Shown here: one piece after another, positions 7,161 through 15,945 of the stretch
Numbering within the stretch: position 1 is the first letter of the stretch
Layout: each line of letters begins with the position of its first letter
Assembly: GCA_031549455.1 (NCBI GenBank)
Contig: JAVBPT010000065.1
Span: 1 to 32,998, forward strand
Length of the DNA: 32,998 nt
Reading direction: 5' to 3'
Origin: JAVBPT01 sp031549455
GTDB lineage: Bacteria; Bacillota; Clostridia; Lachnospirales; JAKSVV01
The notes under the pieces: generated by a model
The model's database searches: none
What the model was told of the DNA's origin: nothing
The model's input: only the letters and a program-made list of their open reading frames with translations
Translations under genes and position numbers: made by a program

Positions 7161-8195
7161 CTACATCTTTTCTATCTCAACCCCTGTATAATAGTGTTTT
7201 ATAATCTGGTCATAGCTTTTTCCCTCTTCCGCCATAAAATTCGCTCCATATTGGCTCATCCCCACTCCATGCCCAAATCCTTTTGTGGAAATCTTTACAT
7301 CCTGACCAATCTGAATCTCAAAGTCAGAGGATCTAAGTGCGAGCATATTTCTAAAATCATTTCCGCTAATTGTCTTCCCTGCAATAGAAAACCTTAGAAC
7401 ATACCCCGCCTGATTTCTTTCCAAGATCTTAATGTTGTTAAAAAATGTTTCTTTATCCGGAATCTCTACTTTCAGTTTACTTTTCATCAAATTTAAAAAC
7501 TCATCCTTTTTATAGGCTTTTGTTTCAGAATAATTGGGTGACCTTGTATCGAGTGTACTTGCCACGCTTACAAGATACGGAAAACCCTTCTGCCAAACAT
7601 CTTCTGAGCCTTGCGTATAACCAGAACTTGTGGAATGATAAAACGCCGTAATTGGTTCCCCGTTGTAGGTTACCACGAGCCCTTTTGTTCCGTCCACAAT
7701 TTCCTTTAACCGTTCATAATTCTTCTCATAATTTGTACCCCATTGTTTTTTTAGGTCTGCAGGATCCGTGTATGCTTGGTCTGTTTTATAACTCAATGTG
7801 ATATCATAATTACTTGCGAGGCTTGCCTGCATTTTGTTAAGCGCGTAGGTCCTGGCTAGAATGGTTTGGGCTTTTAGTGCCTCATCCCGAAAACCAATCG
7901 GCATCTCTGCCGCCACCACGCCCAACACATACTCCTCCAAGTCTAGATTTAAGATCTCCTTCGCCTTGTCATTATAGGCCCTAATGGTGACTTTTTTATC
8001 TATATCCGAAAGGCTTAGCTCTTCTATCCTTGTCTCTTCTACCTCCGGCTCTATTTTTGTATTCTCGTCAATTATCTCCATGATACGCTCATAGTATGGG
8101 TACCAATCTTCTGCTATATTTTTTACAATGGGTGTAAAAACAAAAAGCACTAAAACCAATAAGATTATCCAAAATATACTTGTTCCACTTTTCAC
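7161..8195 (-). CDS. spoIID: Stage II sporulation protein D (SpoIID)
   Basis: SpoIID is a membrane-anchored lytic transglycosylase that thins septal peptidoglycan and drives engulfment of the forespore together with SpoIIP and SpoIIM. The sequence has one N-terminal membrane helix (about 8-25), the SpoIID domain with the catalytic-type Glu in VVAAEMP (about residue 97), TILARTYA, YHSTSSGYT, and the C-terminal FGHGVGMSQYGA. The start is uncertain: GTG at 8195 has AGAGG at good spacing, while ATG 8201 and GTG 8204 lie too close to it. At about 344 aa it is of normal length. The upstream region has a sigma-E-like signal, as expected for a mother-cell gene. Confidence 0.93.
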   Translation of the reverse strand: MKSGTSIFWIILLVLVLFVFTPIVKNIAEDWYPYYERIMEIIDENTKIEPEVEETRIEELSLSDIDKKVTIRAYNDKAKEILNLDLEEYVLGVVAAEMPIGFRDEALKAQTILARTYALNKMQASLASNYDITLSYKTDQAYTDPADLKKQWGTNYEKNYERLKEIVDGTKGLVVTYNGEPITAFYHSTSSGYTQGSEDVWQKGFPYLVSVASTLDTRSPNYSETKAYKKDEFLNLMKSKLKVEIPDKETFFNNIKILERNQAGYVLRFSIAGKTISGNDFRNMLALRSSDFEIQIGQDVKISTKGFGHGVGMSQYGANFMAEEGKSYDQIIKHYYTGVEIEKM

Positions 8196-8211
8196 ATGCA
8201 TCACCTCTAGT

Positions 8212-8243
8212 GCAGTATATTAAGGAAAAAACAAAAACATGCC
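8212..8243 (-). promoter_or_regulatory. Candidate sigma-E promoter of spoIID
   Basis: On the minus strand GGCATGTTT (8243-8235) matches the sigma-E -35 consensus GKCATATTT at all but one position. ATA within TATACTGC (8219-8212) gives a partial -10 (CATACANT). Spacing is 15 bases. spoIID is sigma-E controlled in Bacillus subtilis, which supports the reading. Confidence 0.35.
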
Positions 8244-8245
8244 AT

Positions 8246-8962
8246 CTAGGTCAAAAACTTTTCTGTATTGAGTGTTTTCTCAATGACCTCGTTTTTAAAT
8301 CGGTTTCCAATGAATGAAAGTTCATTTAAATAAGGCTCATCAAGTGTAAAGTGAAAAACCTTTCCCAGTTCACTACGCATGATATACTTTAGCGTAAACA
8401 GCGTCGTTTTTGTTATCTTTCTGAGTCCTTTTTTCTCCGCACAATCCGGACACAAAAGAACCTTATTCTCCTCATCAAAATAGGCTTCATCTAGAAGTTT
8501 GCCACATCCAGTACATCTTTCTACATCTGGTATAAAACCGCAAAGAGATAATATTTTTATTTCAAAAATCACTTTGATAAGCCTAAGATCCAGTTTATGT
8601 TGCATGTACTCTAAAGTAAAAATAAAAAAACCAAATAGGTCCTTTTGAGGATTCTCCTCGATAATCAAATGATCAATAAACTCGCAAAAATAAAGTGCAT
8701 AATAAAGCTTCTCAATATCATTTTTTATGTACAGGTAAGAATCAACCAGATCTATTTTGAGTACGTTACTTAGATTCTCCTTTTTATGAATATAAAAATT
8801 GGAATATGTTAAGACCTGCGTCCCCGCAAGAAAAGCGCTTTTGGTTTTTCGCGCCCCTTTTGCGTAGATCGATATCTTCCCATACTCTTTCGAAAAAGCA
8901 ATTATGATTTTGTCTTCCTCTTTTAGTGGTATTTCTTTCAGAACCACTGCTTTTGCATTCAC
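8246..8962 (-). CDS. recO: DNA repair protein RecO
   Basis: RecO displaces SSB and helps load RecA on single-stranded DNA in the RecFOR recombination pathway. The 238-aa protein has an N-terminal OB fold (AVVLKE...SIYAKGARK...SAFLAGTQ), a helical middle, and a zinc site C150-x2-C153...C171-x2-C174 as in many Firmicute RecO proteins. It starts with GTG at 8962, which overlaps the TGA of yqzL in a GTGA arrangement, indicating translational coupling. The era-yqzL-recO order matches Bacillus. Confidence 0.93.
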   Translation of the reverse strand: MNAKAVVLKEIPLKEEDKIIIAFSKEYGKISIYAKGARKTKSAFLAGTQVLTYSNFYIHKKENLSNVLKIDLVDSYLYIKNDIEKLYYALYFCEFIDHLIIEENPQKDLFGFFIFTLEYMQHKLDLRLIKVIFEIKILSLCGFIPDVERCTGCGKLLDEAYFDEENKVLLCPDCAEKKGLRKITKTTLFTLKYIMRSELGKVFHFTLDEPYLNELSFIGNRFKNEVIEKTLNTEKFLT

Positions 8963-9087
8963 AGCCCTAGCTCATCTCCCTCACTTACTTCATCCTCCTC
9001 AACTAGATGATCACGAAAGTCCTTAAAACCCATATAGGCATCAATTGATCCCGGTTCTTCGAATAGTTTCCAAAATTGTTCACCCAT
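8959..9087 (-). CDS. yqzL: YqzL family small protein
   Basis: A 42-residue ORF starts with ATG at 9087 after AGAGGTGA and ends in a TGA that overlaps the recO start by 4 bases. The segment FWKLFEEPGSIDAYMGFKDF is the signature of the YqzL family. The rest is a Glu/Asp-rich acidic tail. The family is conserved between era and recO in Firmicutes, and its function is unknown. Confidence 0.85.
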   Translation of the reverse strand: MGEQFWKLFEEPGSIDAYMGFKDFRDHLVEEDEVSEGDELGL

Positions 9088-9140
9088 TTTTATCACCTCT
9101 AGTTCTATTATTGCCATGGTTGAAATTTTTAAACAAAAAT

Positions 9141-10061
9141 CTAGGAACGATCAAACCCAAGTTTTTTTAGCTCTTTTGAATCATCCCGCCACTTTTCTCT
9201 AACCTTTACCCAAAGCTCAAGAAACACCTTCTGATCTAGCATTTTTTCGATATCTCCCCTGGCAGCTGAACCGATTTTTTTTAGCATGGCCCCGGATTTG
9301 CCGATAATCATGCCTTTATGACTTTCTCTCTCACAATAGATTGTTGCAGAAATTCTCATAATCTTGTTCTCCTCCTTCATGCTGTCGATCCATACCGCAA
9401 TCCCATGCGGAATCTCCTCTTGTAAGTATAAGAGTGCTTTCTCCCGAATCATCTCAGAGACAATCTGTCTTTCTGTCTCCTCCGTAACCGTCTCCTCATC
9501 GTAGTACTTTGGTCCCTCTGGCAGGTAACCCATCATTACCTTTTTTAAAGTGTCCACATTTTTCCCGGTCAAAGCAGAGATGGGTACAATCTCAGAGAAT
9601 ATCTCCTCTTTTTCATAATTTTGGATGCATTCTAAGAGCTCTGACTGACGAATGGTATCCACCTTATTAATCACCAAAATAATCGGTTTTTTAACCTTTT
9701 TCAATAGTTCCATTTCATGATTGCCACTTTTGTTCGGTTCCACTAGAAACAAAACCAGGTCTACTCCATCAAGTGAGTCGACCACAGATTGAATCATCGT
9801 CTCTCCGAGCTTTGTCTTAGGCTTATGGATTCCGGGAGTATCCAAGAACACCATCTGCGAATCCTTATCCGTACAAACACCCAGAATCTTATTTCTGGTG
9901 GTTTGCGGCTTATTACTCACAATGGATATTTTCTGTCCGATCACATAATTAAGCAGCGTGGATTTCCCCACATTCGGCGCTCCTACAATCGCAATAAAGC
10001 CTGATTTAAACAGTTTCCCCTTCTCTCTTTTTTTCTCGTATATACTATTTTTTCGTATCAT
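9141..10061 (-). CDS. era: GTPase Era
   Basis: Era is an essential GTPase that binds the 3' end of 16S rRNA and assists 30S subunit maturation. The sequence shows P-loop GAPNVGKST, switch II DTPGIHKPKTKLGE, NKVD for guanine specificity and SALTGKN, followed by a C-terminal KH domain with GKSGAMLKKIG. The 306-aa length includes about 15 extra N-terminal residues. The ATG at 10061 is the only ATG or GTG in frame before the P-loop but has no good SD (AGG about 12 bases away), while a strong purine stretch AGAAGGGG lies just before residue 17. The true start could therefore be a rare non-ATG codon further in. It lies downstream of spoVG and its terminator. Confidence 0.95.
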   Translation of the reverse strand: MIRKNSIYEKKREKGKLFKSGFIAIVGAPNVGKSTLLNYVIGQKISIVSNKPQTTRNKILGVCTDKDSQMVFLDTPGIHKPKTKLGETMIQSVVDSLDGVDLVLFLVEPNKSGNHEMELLKKVKKPIILVINKVDTIRQSELLECIQNYEKEEIFSEIVPISALTGKNVDTLKKVMMGYLPEGPKYYDEETVTEETERQIVSEMIREKALLYLQEEIPHGIAVWIDSMKEENKIMRISATIYCERESHKGMIIGKSGAMLKKIGSAARGDIEKMLDQKVFLELWVKVREKWRDDSKELKKLGFDRS

Positions 10062-10084
10062 TCAACAAAAAGCCTATTTAACAC

Positions 10085-10114
10085 AAAAAAATCTCAGCAC
10101 TCTCACTGAGATTT
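10085..10114 (-). terminator. Terminator after spoVG
   Basis: On the minus strand AAATCTCAG (10114-10106) pairs with CTGAGATTT (10097-10089) around an 8-base loop, followed by a T-run. Confidence 0.85.
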
Positions 10115-10137
10115 GTTCTAACTTACTATGCTCTTTA

Positions 10138-10410
10138 CTACTTTTCAGTTACTTCGCTACTAGTGTTATTATATTCTTCTAAAACTGCTCTTTGAATTTT
10201 ATCTCTTGTTTCTGAATTAATCGGATGAGCAATATCTTTAAATTCTCCGTTTACAATTTTTCTGCTTGGCATTGCTATGAACAATCCTTTTTCTCCTTCA
10301 ATAACTTTAATGTCATGAACAACAAATTCTCCATCAAAAGTTACTGAAACAATAGCTTTCATCTTAGATTCACTAGTAATTTTACGTACTCTTACATCTG
10401 TTATTTGCAT
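10138..10410 (-). CDS. spoVG: Septation/RNA-binding regulator SpoVG
   Basis: This 90-aa protein is a full-length match to SpoVG (MQITDVRVRKI at the start, GLFIAMPSRK, DIAHPINSETR). SpoVG is a small nucleic-acid-binding regulator involved in asymmetric septation and sporulation in Bacillus and in global regulation in other Firmicutes. AAAGGA lies 12 bases before the ATG. The gene is flanked by its own promoter and terminator, so it is expressed as a single unit. Confidence 0.96.
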   Translation of the reverse strand: MQITDVRVRKITSESKMKAIVSVTFDGEFVVHDIKVIEGEKGLFIAMPSRKIVNGEFKDIAHPINSETRDKIQRAVLEEYNNTSSEVTEK

Positions 10411-10465
10411 GTAGTAAAACCGTCCTTTCTGTTAATTAATTGAGCATTAAAATGCTATTGTCTAT

Positions 10466-10494
10466 ATGTTAGCACATTAAATAATTAAAATCAA
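10466..10494 (-). promoter_or_regulatory. Promoter of spoVG
   Basis: On the minus strand TTGATT (10494-10489), 17 bases, then TAACAT (10471-10466) preceded by TGC (extended -10). A 14-base palindrome AGCATT-AA-AATGCT at 10443-10456 lies in the leader just downstream. No clear sigma-H motif is seen. Confidence 0.55.
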
Positions 10495-10529
10495 GGTTTT
10501 TAGTCAAAATATTTTTTCCTGCCAAATCC

Positions 10530-11759
10530 TTATTTTAGATCCGCCCTTAAATTGTGAATATCGACACACTGAATCAGACCACTTTCATCAAAAACATCCA
10601 CTTTTCCAGAAATCAATGGTTTGATATATTCGATACACTCATCTGTAACTGAAACCCCATCTTTTCCAATATAGTGATCCGGCACATACTTCACTTCATT
10701 TCGGACCTTACTAAGATCCACCTTTATAATCTCGCTTTCGTAGTGTTTCGTATCCTTTCGCGAGAAGGCGGCCATATATCCAGTCTCCCCTTGAATTGCA
10801 AACCTAGCCGTTTGTCTTCCAATCTCCTCAGATTCTTGTAAATCTACCGCCGATACACAGTGCATTGCACAGCGTTGCATCACGCCTAACTCTATTTGCC
10901 TTACTTCCGTATCGATTGAAGATTTAATCATGCCTCTCAGCGCATTGGCCACACCGCCCAATCTAACGTGTCCAAATGAATCCACACTCTCTGTCACCGT
11001 CACATAGGTTCCTTCTTTGTCTTTGATTCCTTCAGAAGCTACTACCACTACATGTTTAGAAACCTTAAGCGCCCTTTCAACTTCATTTAGAAACTTCTCC
11101 TTTTCAAATACAACTTCTGGCAAGTAGATGAAATGTTGCATACTTGGGATAAGACGCGCCGTTATACTAGAGGCAGCTGTGATCCATCCCGCATTTCTTC
11201 CCATAGCCTCCATAACTACCACTTGCTTTTTATTATAACTGGAAATATCATAAAACACTTCTGCCGTAACATTGGCAATGTATTTTGCGGCGCTTCCAAA
11301 ACCAGGTGTGTGATCTGTACAACAAAGATCATTGTCAATTGTCTTCGGAACACCCATTACATAAACCTCATGTCCGATTGATTTTGCAATTTGACTAATT
11401 TTATAGGCCGAATCCATGGAATCGTTTCCACCAATATAAAAGAAATATCGAATATCATATTCTTTGAAAATATCAAATAATTCTTGATATTCATTATTAA
11501 GATCGTCCGATAATTTATATCTGCAAGAACCAAAAGCTGCAGAAGGCAAAAGTCGGATCTTTTCAAATGTCTCCTTATTTAACTTTGAAAGATTTACAAC
11601 CTTTTTCTCTAAGATCCCCTGTACACCAAAAATACCAGCATAAATGTTTATACTACTATCCACCTCTAGTAATTCCTTAGCCACACCATAGAGCGAAGCA
11701 TTGATTACAGAAGTAGGCCCACCTGATTGTGCGATTAAACAATTCCCTTTTAGTTTCAT
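10530..11759 (-). CDS. pfp: Diphosphate-fructose-6-phosphate 1-phosphotransferase (PPi-type PFK)
   Basis: This 409-aa PFK phosphorylates fructose 6-phosphate to the 1,6-bisphosphate in glycolysis. Two diagnostic positions point to PPi as donor. GGNDS (110-114) has Asp at the place where ATP-dependent enzymes have the second Gly of GGDGS. PKTIDND (138-144) has Lys where ATP enzymes have Gly. TPGFGSAAKY (151-160) and MGRNAGW are also typical of this clade. PPi-PFK saves ATP and is reversible, which is common in anaerobic Clostridia. It has its own sigma-A promoter. Donor specificity is inferred from these residues only. Confidence 0.88.
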   Translation of the reverse strand: MKLKGNCLIAQSGGPTSVINASLYGVAKELLEVDSSINIYAGIFGVQGILEKKVVNLSKLNKETFEKIRLLPSAAFGSCRYKLSDDLNNEYQELFDIFKEYDIRYFFYIGGNDSMDSAYKISQIAKSIGHEVYVMGVPKTIDNDLCCTDHTPGFGSAAKYIANVTAEVFYDISSYNKKQVVVMEAMGRNAGWITAASSITARLIPSMQHFIYLPEVVFEKEKFLNEVERALKVSKHVVVVASEGIKDKEGTYVTVTESVDSFGHVRLGGVANALRGMIKSSIDTEVRQIELGVMQRCAMHCVSAVDLQESEEIGRQTARFAIQGETGYMAAFSRKDTKHYESEIIKVDLSKVRNEVKYVPDHYIGKDGVSVTDECIEYIKPLISGKVDVFDESGLIQCVDIHNLRADLK

Positions 11760-11794
11760 TATATCTTTCCATCCTTTTTTACATTCTGATAAGT

Positions 11795-11822
11795 ATTATA
11801 GTGATATTTTTAAATCTGTCAA
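11795..11822 (-). promoter_or_regulatory. Sigma-A promoter of pfp
   Basis: On the minus strand a perfect TTGACA (11822-11817), a 16-base spacer and a perfect TATAAT (11800-11795) lie about 35 bases before the ATG. This suggests strong, constitutive expression, as expected for a glycolytic gene. Confidence 0.85.
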
Positions 11823-11889
11823 CTTTTGTCGGATATCTTTCAATAATCTATGTAAACCGTGTTAAGTCCACTTGGAATACACTTCACTC

Positions 11890-13698
11890 CTATTTCTTGC
11901 TGTTCTTATAGCGGCTATCCTTCGATAAGATGGTCTTCCTAAGTCTTATACTCTTTGGTGTCACCTCTACAAGCTCATCTTCCGCAATAAACTCCAGCGA
12001 TTGTTCAAGACTAAGTTCGACATGTGGCACAAGTTTTAAGGCTTCATCTGCGCTACTTGATCGCATATTGGAGACATTCTTCTTCTTACACACATTTACC
12101 GCTAAATCCTCAGCTTTTGGGTTTGCTCCCACAATCATACCTTCATAGACCTCTACACCCGATCCAATAAATAGGTTTCCTCGATCCTGTGCATTGAAAA
12201 GACCATATCCCGTGCTTTCCCCTGCTTCAAATGCAATCAAAGACCCCTGTTCCCGCTGCCTGATCTCACCCTTATACTCATCATATCCATCAAATAGATG
12301 ATTTAGAATTCCATTCCCGTTGGTATCCGTCAAAAATTCGGAACGATAACCCATAAGCCCTCTCGCCGGAATCCTGAATTCAATACGCGTCACCCCTTCT
12401 CTCGTTTCCATATTGAGCATTTCTGCCTTACGTGGTCCTAATTTTTCAATCACTGCTCCAATGTATGAATCTGGAACTTCCACCGTAAGTAGCTCCATCG
12501 GTTCGCAAAGTTTTTCATCAATTTCTTTCATAATCACCTGCGGACGAGAAACCTGGAACTCATATCCTTGTCTCCTCATGGTTTCAATCAGAATAGATAG
12601 ATGAAGCTCCCCTCTTCCGCTCACTTTAAATGTATCCGGCGAGGCAGTTTCTTCTACTCTCATACTCACATTGGTTTCTACCTCTTTAAAGAGACGTTCC
12701 CTCAGTTTTCTCGAGGTTACAAATTTACCTTCACGCCCTGCAAATGGACTGTTATTCACAATAAACATCATCGATACTGTCGGCTCATCAATCTTTATAA
12801 AGTCAAGCGCCTCTACCTGTTCAGGAGAGCAAATAGTCTCCCCAATGTTTAGATCTGAAAGACCTGCCACCGCAATCAGATCTCCGAGTGCTGCGTCTTC
12901 TACCTCCATCCGTTTCAAGGCTTCAAATTGGTATAGGCGAGTGATCTTTGCTTGTGTGGTCTGTCCATCTATTTTGCAAATCACCACCTGGTCTCCTATC
13001 TTAATTCTACCACGCTCCACTCTTCCAATCCCAATCCTACCAATATAGTCATCATAATCAATATTTGAAATGAGAATTTGAACCGGCGCCTCCAATTCTC
13101 CGTTTGGAGCAGGCACATGCTTTAAAATAGTCTCATACAGAGGCTTCATATCCACACCTTGATCCTTTAAATCCAATGTGGCATATCCTTCTCTTCCGCT
13201 GGCATAAACAATCGGAAAATTAAGTTGTCTGTCAGTTGCACCAAGTTCTATAAACAATTCAAACACCTCATCCAAAACTTCATTCGGTCTTGCATTGGGG
13301 CGATCGATCTTATTGACCACAACAATTGGTTCTTTCCCAAGCTGAAGGGCCTTTTTAAGCACAAATCGCGTTTGTGGCATACAACCCTCAAATGCATCTA
13401 CAAGAAGCAAAACCGCATCCACCATCATGAGAATCCGTTCCACCTCTCCGCCAAAGTCAGCATGCCCTGGTGTATCCACAATATTAATCTTGACCCCTTC
13501 ATATAACACCGCTGTGTTTTTGGCCAGGATCGTAATCCCTCTTTCCTTTTCCAAATCTCCAGAGTCCATTACTCTTTCATGAACAACTTCATTCGTTCTA
13601 AACGCACCACTTTGTTTAAGCAATTGATCTACTAGAGTGGTCTTACCATGGTCAACGTGTGCAATAATTGCTACATTCCTAATATTTTCTCTTAACAT
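11890..13698 (-). CDS. typA: Translational GTPase TypA/BipA
   Basis: This 602-aa GTPase of the EF-G family binds the ribosome and is needed for growth and 50S assembly at low temperature or under stress. It shows P-loop AHVDHGKTTLVDQLL (about 14-28), effector region RGITI, DTPGHADFGGE and NKIDRP, followed by EF-G-like domains and the TypA-specific C-terminus (GLFNAQDRGNLFIG, NVCKKKNVSNMRSS). Length is normal. GGGAGAAAG precedes the ATG. Confidence 0.96.
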   Translation of the reverse strand: MLRENIRNVAIIAHVDHGKTTLVDQLLKQSGAFRTNEVVHERVMDSGDLEKERGITILAKNTAVLYEGVKINIVDTPGHADFGGEVERILMMVDAVLLLVDAFEGCMPQTRFVLKKALQLGKEPIVVVNKIDRPNARPNEVLDEVFELFIELGATDRQLNFPIVYASGREGYATLDLKDQGVDMKPLYETILKHVPAPNGELEAPVQILISNIDYDDYIGRIGIGRVERGRIKIGDQVVICKIDGQTTQAKITRLYQFEALKRMEVEDAALGDLIAVAGLSDLNIGETICSPEQVEALDFIKIDEPTVSMMFIVNNSPFAGREGKFVTSRKLRERLFKEVETNVSMRVEETASPDTFKVSGRGELHLSILIETMRRQGYEFQVSRPQVIMKEIDEKLCEPMELLTVEVPDSYIGAVIEKLGPRKAEMLNMETREGVTRIEFRIPARGLMGYRSEFLTDTNGNGILNHLFDGYDEYKGEIRQREQGSLIAFEAGESTGYGLFNAQDRGNLFIGSGVEVYEGMIVGANPKAEDLAVNVCKKKNVSNMRSSSADEALKLVPHVELSLEQSLEFIAEDELVEVTPKSIRLRKTILSKDSRYKNSKK

Positions 13699-13741
13699 TT
13701 CTTTCTCCCATATTCAGATTGGTGTTTTTACACAAAATAGT

Positions 13742-13750
13742 ATTATACCA
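13742..13750 (-). promoter_or_regulatory. Extended -10 promoter of typA
   Basis: On the minus strand TGGTATAAT (13750-13742) is an extended -10 (TGn-TATAAT) about 45 bases before the ATG. No good -35 is seen at 17 bases. Confidence 0.55.
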
Positions 13751-13791
13751 TAAAAGAAGCCAAAATAGATAGCTTTTTTATTAAAAATGTT

Positions 13792-14856
13792 TTATTCTCG
13801 GATAACTTTTTCTGCGGCCTTTATAAGCCGATTCATGATGGCCCCCCCAAGACCCAAGGTTTCTACTCCCTCGATTAGAATTAGATCTACGTTTTCTAGA
13901 TCCGCTTTTCGTAGACAAGAAAAAATATTATGGGAAATAACCTCTAAGTCTTTATAAGAACCATATGAAATATACTCGCAAGTGATCTCTTGAAAAGCAT
14001 CTTGGTTTTCTAAACAGCCAATGATGCAAACCTTTTTGCACTTCCCCATCTCCTCCATGACCATTTTTTTGATCGTCTCAAGACGTCTTTCTCTAGAGGG
14101 ATGGTCAACTAGATAAGCCCTTGCCTTGGGAGCATAATGCCTATATTTCATCCCCGGAGATTCAGGTGCCTCATCTTTCCCCAATACACTATTTTCTTCT
14201 ACCAATTTAAAGCCACGTGCTACGAGTTCTTCTCTTGTGACCTTACCGGGCCTCAATATTTTTACTTTGTCCTCCACAATCTTTACCACCGTTGATTCAA
14301 GTCCTATGTGTGCATCTCCGCCATCCACAATAAGATCCACCCGATCAATCAACTCTCCTTTAATATCTTCTATATTGGTTCCGCTGGGTTTTCCGGATAG
14401 GTTCGCACTAGGTGCAGCAATCGGAAGCGCCGCTTTGGCTATAATCCTCTCCGCAATCTCATTACTTGGCATTCTGATTGCAATTGTTTCAAGTCCACCC
14501 GTCACAATAGGTGAGATTTCCTCCATTTTTTCAAAAATAATGGTGAGCGGCCCTGGCCAAAAAAGCTTCATTAAGCGCTCCTGGGTTGCGTTGACTTTCT
14601 TTGTCAGGCTCCTTAGCATATCAAAATCCGAAATATGAACAATCATGGGATTATCTTGCGGTCTTCCCTTCGCTTCATAAATTTTTTTGATCGCAATTGG
14701 ACTCAAAGCATTGGCACCAATTCCATAAACCGTCTCCGTGGGGAATACAACCAGACCATCCCTTCGAATAACATCTGCTATCTCCTCCAACGTCTCTTCT
14801 TCTACTTTGGTTTTAAAATCAATTATTTTTCCCATTTTTTTGTCCTTTTTGTTCAT
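13792..14856 (-). CDS. ywlC: L-threonylcarbamoyladenylate synthase (YwlC/Sua5 type)
   Basis: This 354-aa enzyme makes threonylcarbamoyl-AMP from threonine, bicarbonate and ATP for the universal t6A37 modification of ANN-decoding tRNAs. The N-terminal TsaC/YrdC domain (about 15-205) shows GLVVFPTETVYGIGANA, KIYEAKGRPQDNP, LFWPGPLTII and PSANLSGKPSGT. The C-terminal Sua5 domain begins near PGMKYRHYAPKA. The start is the ATG at 14856 with AGGA six bases upstream; the earlier in-frame TTG at 14883 has no SD. The two-domain form is typical of Firmicutes and archaea. Confidence 0.93.
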   Translation of the reverse strand: MNKKDKKMGKIIDFKTKVEEETLEEIADVIRRDGLVVFPTETVYGIGANALSPIAIKKIYEAKGRPQDNPMIVHISDFDMLRSLTKKVNATQERLMKLFWPGPLTIIFEKMEEISPIVTGGLETIAIRMPSNEIAERIIAKAALPIAAPSANLSGKPSGTNIEDIKGELIDRVDLIVDGGDAHIGLESTVVKIVEDKVKILRPGKVTREELVARGFKLVEENSVLGKDEAPESPGMKYRHYAPKARAYLVDHPSRERRLETIKKMVMEEMGKCKKVCIIGCLENQDAFQEITCEYISYGSYKDLEVISHNIFSCLRKADLENVDLILIEGVETLGLGGAIMNRLIKAAEKVIRE

Positions 14857-14933
14857 TTTATATCCTAATTTGATAAAAGTCAAATGTGTATATTCTAAGC
14901 TTTTTTGGTTAAACTTTAAGTGAGGTGATAATG

Positions 14934-15116
14934 ATGAAAGAAAATAAAAACATAAAATGTGACGTCACAAGCTGTTCTTATAACGACAAAGCAGGCACAT
15001 ATTGTACACTAAACGATGTTAAAATATCTGCACAAGTAAGTCCCGATGCTGCTGAAACAAAGGGAGATACAATTTGTCAAAGCTTCGCCTGTGAAAATGG
15101 GGATTGCACCGAATAA
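14934..15116 (+). CDS. DUF1540 domain-containing small Cys-rich protein
   Basis: This 60-aa protein has the DUF1540 pattern: C8-DVTSC13-x8-C22...C46-x4-C51...C56, with cysteines placed as for metal binding. The family is widespread in Clostridia and its function is unknown. The start is the ATG at 14934 because AGGTGA ends 5 bases upstream; ATG 14931 and GTG 14925 are too close to or inside the SD. It is a single-gene unit ending in a strong shared terminator. Confidence 0.85.
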   Translation: MKENKNIKCDVTSCSYNDKAGTYCTLNDVKISAQVSPDAAETKGDTICQSFACENGDCTE

Positions 15117-15145
15117 AACTGTAGAAATCAATCTACAGTTTTTTC
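15115..15145. terminator. Bidirectional terminator
   Basis: AAAACTGTAGA (15115-15125) pairs perfectly with TCTACAGTTTT (15132-15142), followed by a T-run. It serves the DUF1540 gene on + and the deacetylase on -, whose stop codon lies in the loop. Confidence 0.88.
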
Positions 15146-15940
15146 TTTGCATAACTCTTGGATATCGGTTTCATACTCAATTGGCACACGAACTCTGATA
15201 TCCTCTTCTCCCAGCTTATCTTCTTGAACAAATTGTAGAACCGTACCAAGCGATTTAGCTGCCTCATATGTTGCCTCGTTATATCTCCCATGTGGAAAAG
15301 CAAACATTCTGAGTCTAGGCGCACTCAAATTCTCTTCTAAAAAGGAATAAGACTCCAACAAGTACTTTTTAAAATCTTCTATCGGCATATTTTCCACCGC
15401 CATATGCTCGGTAAAATGAGAATAGATTTTGACAAGGCCCGATCTTTCCATTTCCTGGGCCTGTTTCATATTAAAATGATTCTTTAGGTCTACGCTATTG
15501 GTATTAATAAAGATGTCCGCATACATTTGATATTTTTTTAAAATCGGAAAAACATCTTGGTAATTACTAATATACCCATCATCAAATGTGAGTACAAAAT
15601 AATCTTTTGTAGGATCATACTTTTTTTGATAATAATTTTCAAGTGATAAAGATTGATAACCATGTTCAACTAGGGTGACCACATCTTGCTCAAACTTCAT
15701 GATCGTGGTGGTACTGTTTGTATTATCCCCCTCCTTGATCTCTGGCTTTAGGTCATGATACAGAAGAACAACCATCTCGCCCTTTTTCTCCTGCAAATCC
15801 AAAACTATTCTTCTTCCGGAACGATAATCTAATTCTAAGAAACCGATATAGTGATGCATTAAAAAAGCAAGAGCGATAATCTCAAGTACGATAATAATGA
15901 TGTATTTTGCTATTGCTTTTATAAATTTTTTATTTTTCAT
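15128..15940 (-). CDS. Membrane-anchored polysaccharide deacetylase (NodB homology)
   Basis: This 270-aa protein has one N-terminal membrane helix (about 10-30) and an extracellular NodB domain. Motifs are YHDL (61-64), TFDDGY (118-123, catalytic base D120 and metal ligand D121), S-H175-x3-H179 (the two metal-binding histidines) and FPHGRYN (215-221). Such enzymes remove acetyl groups from GlcNAc or MurNAc of peptidoglycan or from exopolysaccharide; the substrate cannot be read from the sequence. The ATG lies 5 bases after the rny stop with only a weak SD, so it is probably translationally coupled to rny. Confidence 0.87.
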   Translation of the reverse strand: MKNKKFIKAIAKYIIIIVLEIIALAFLMHHYIGFLELDYRSGRRIVLDLQEKKGEMVVLLYHDLKPEIKEGDNTNSTTTIMKFEQDVVTLVEHGYQSLSLENYYQKKYDPTKDYFVLTFDDGYISNYQDVFPILKKYQMYADIFINTNSVDLKNHFNMKQAQEMERSGLVKIYSHFTEHMAVENMPIEDFKKYLLESYSFLEENLSAPRLRMFAFPHGRYNEATYEAAKSLGTVLQFVQEDKLGEEDIRVRVPIEYETDIQELCKEKTVD

Positions 15941-15945
15941 CCCTG

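Noticed and set aside
10443..10456. AGCATT/AATGCT palindrome in the spoVG leader as a regulator site
   Set aside because: It is short and A/T-rich, and I recognise no matching regulator; mentioned with the promoter only.
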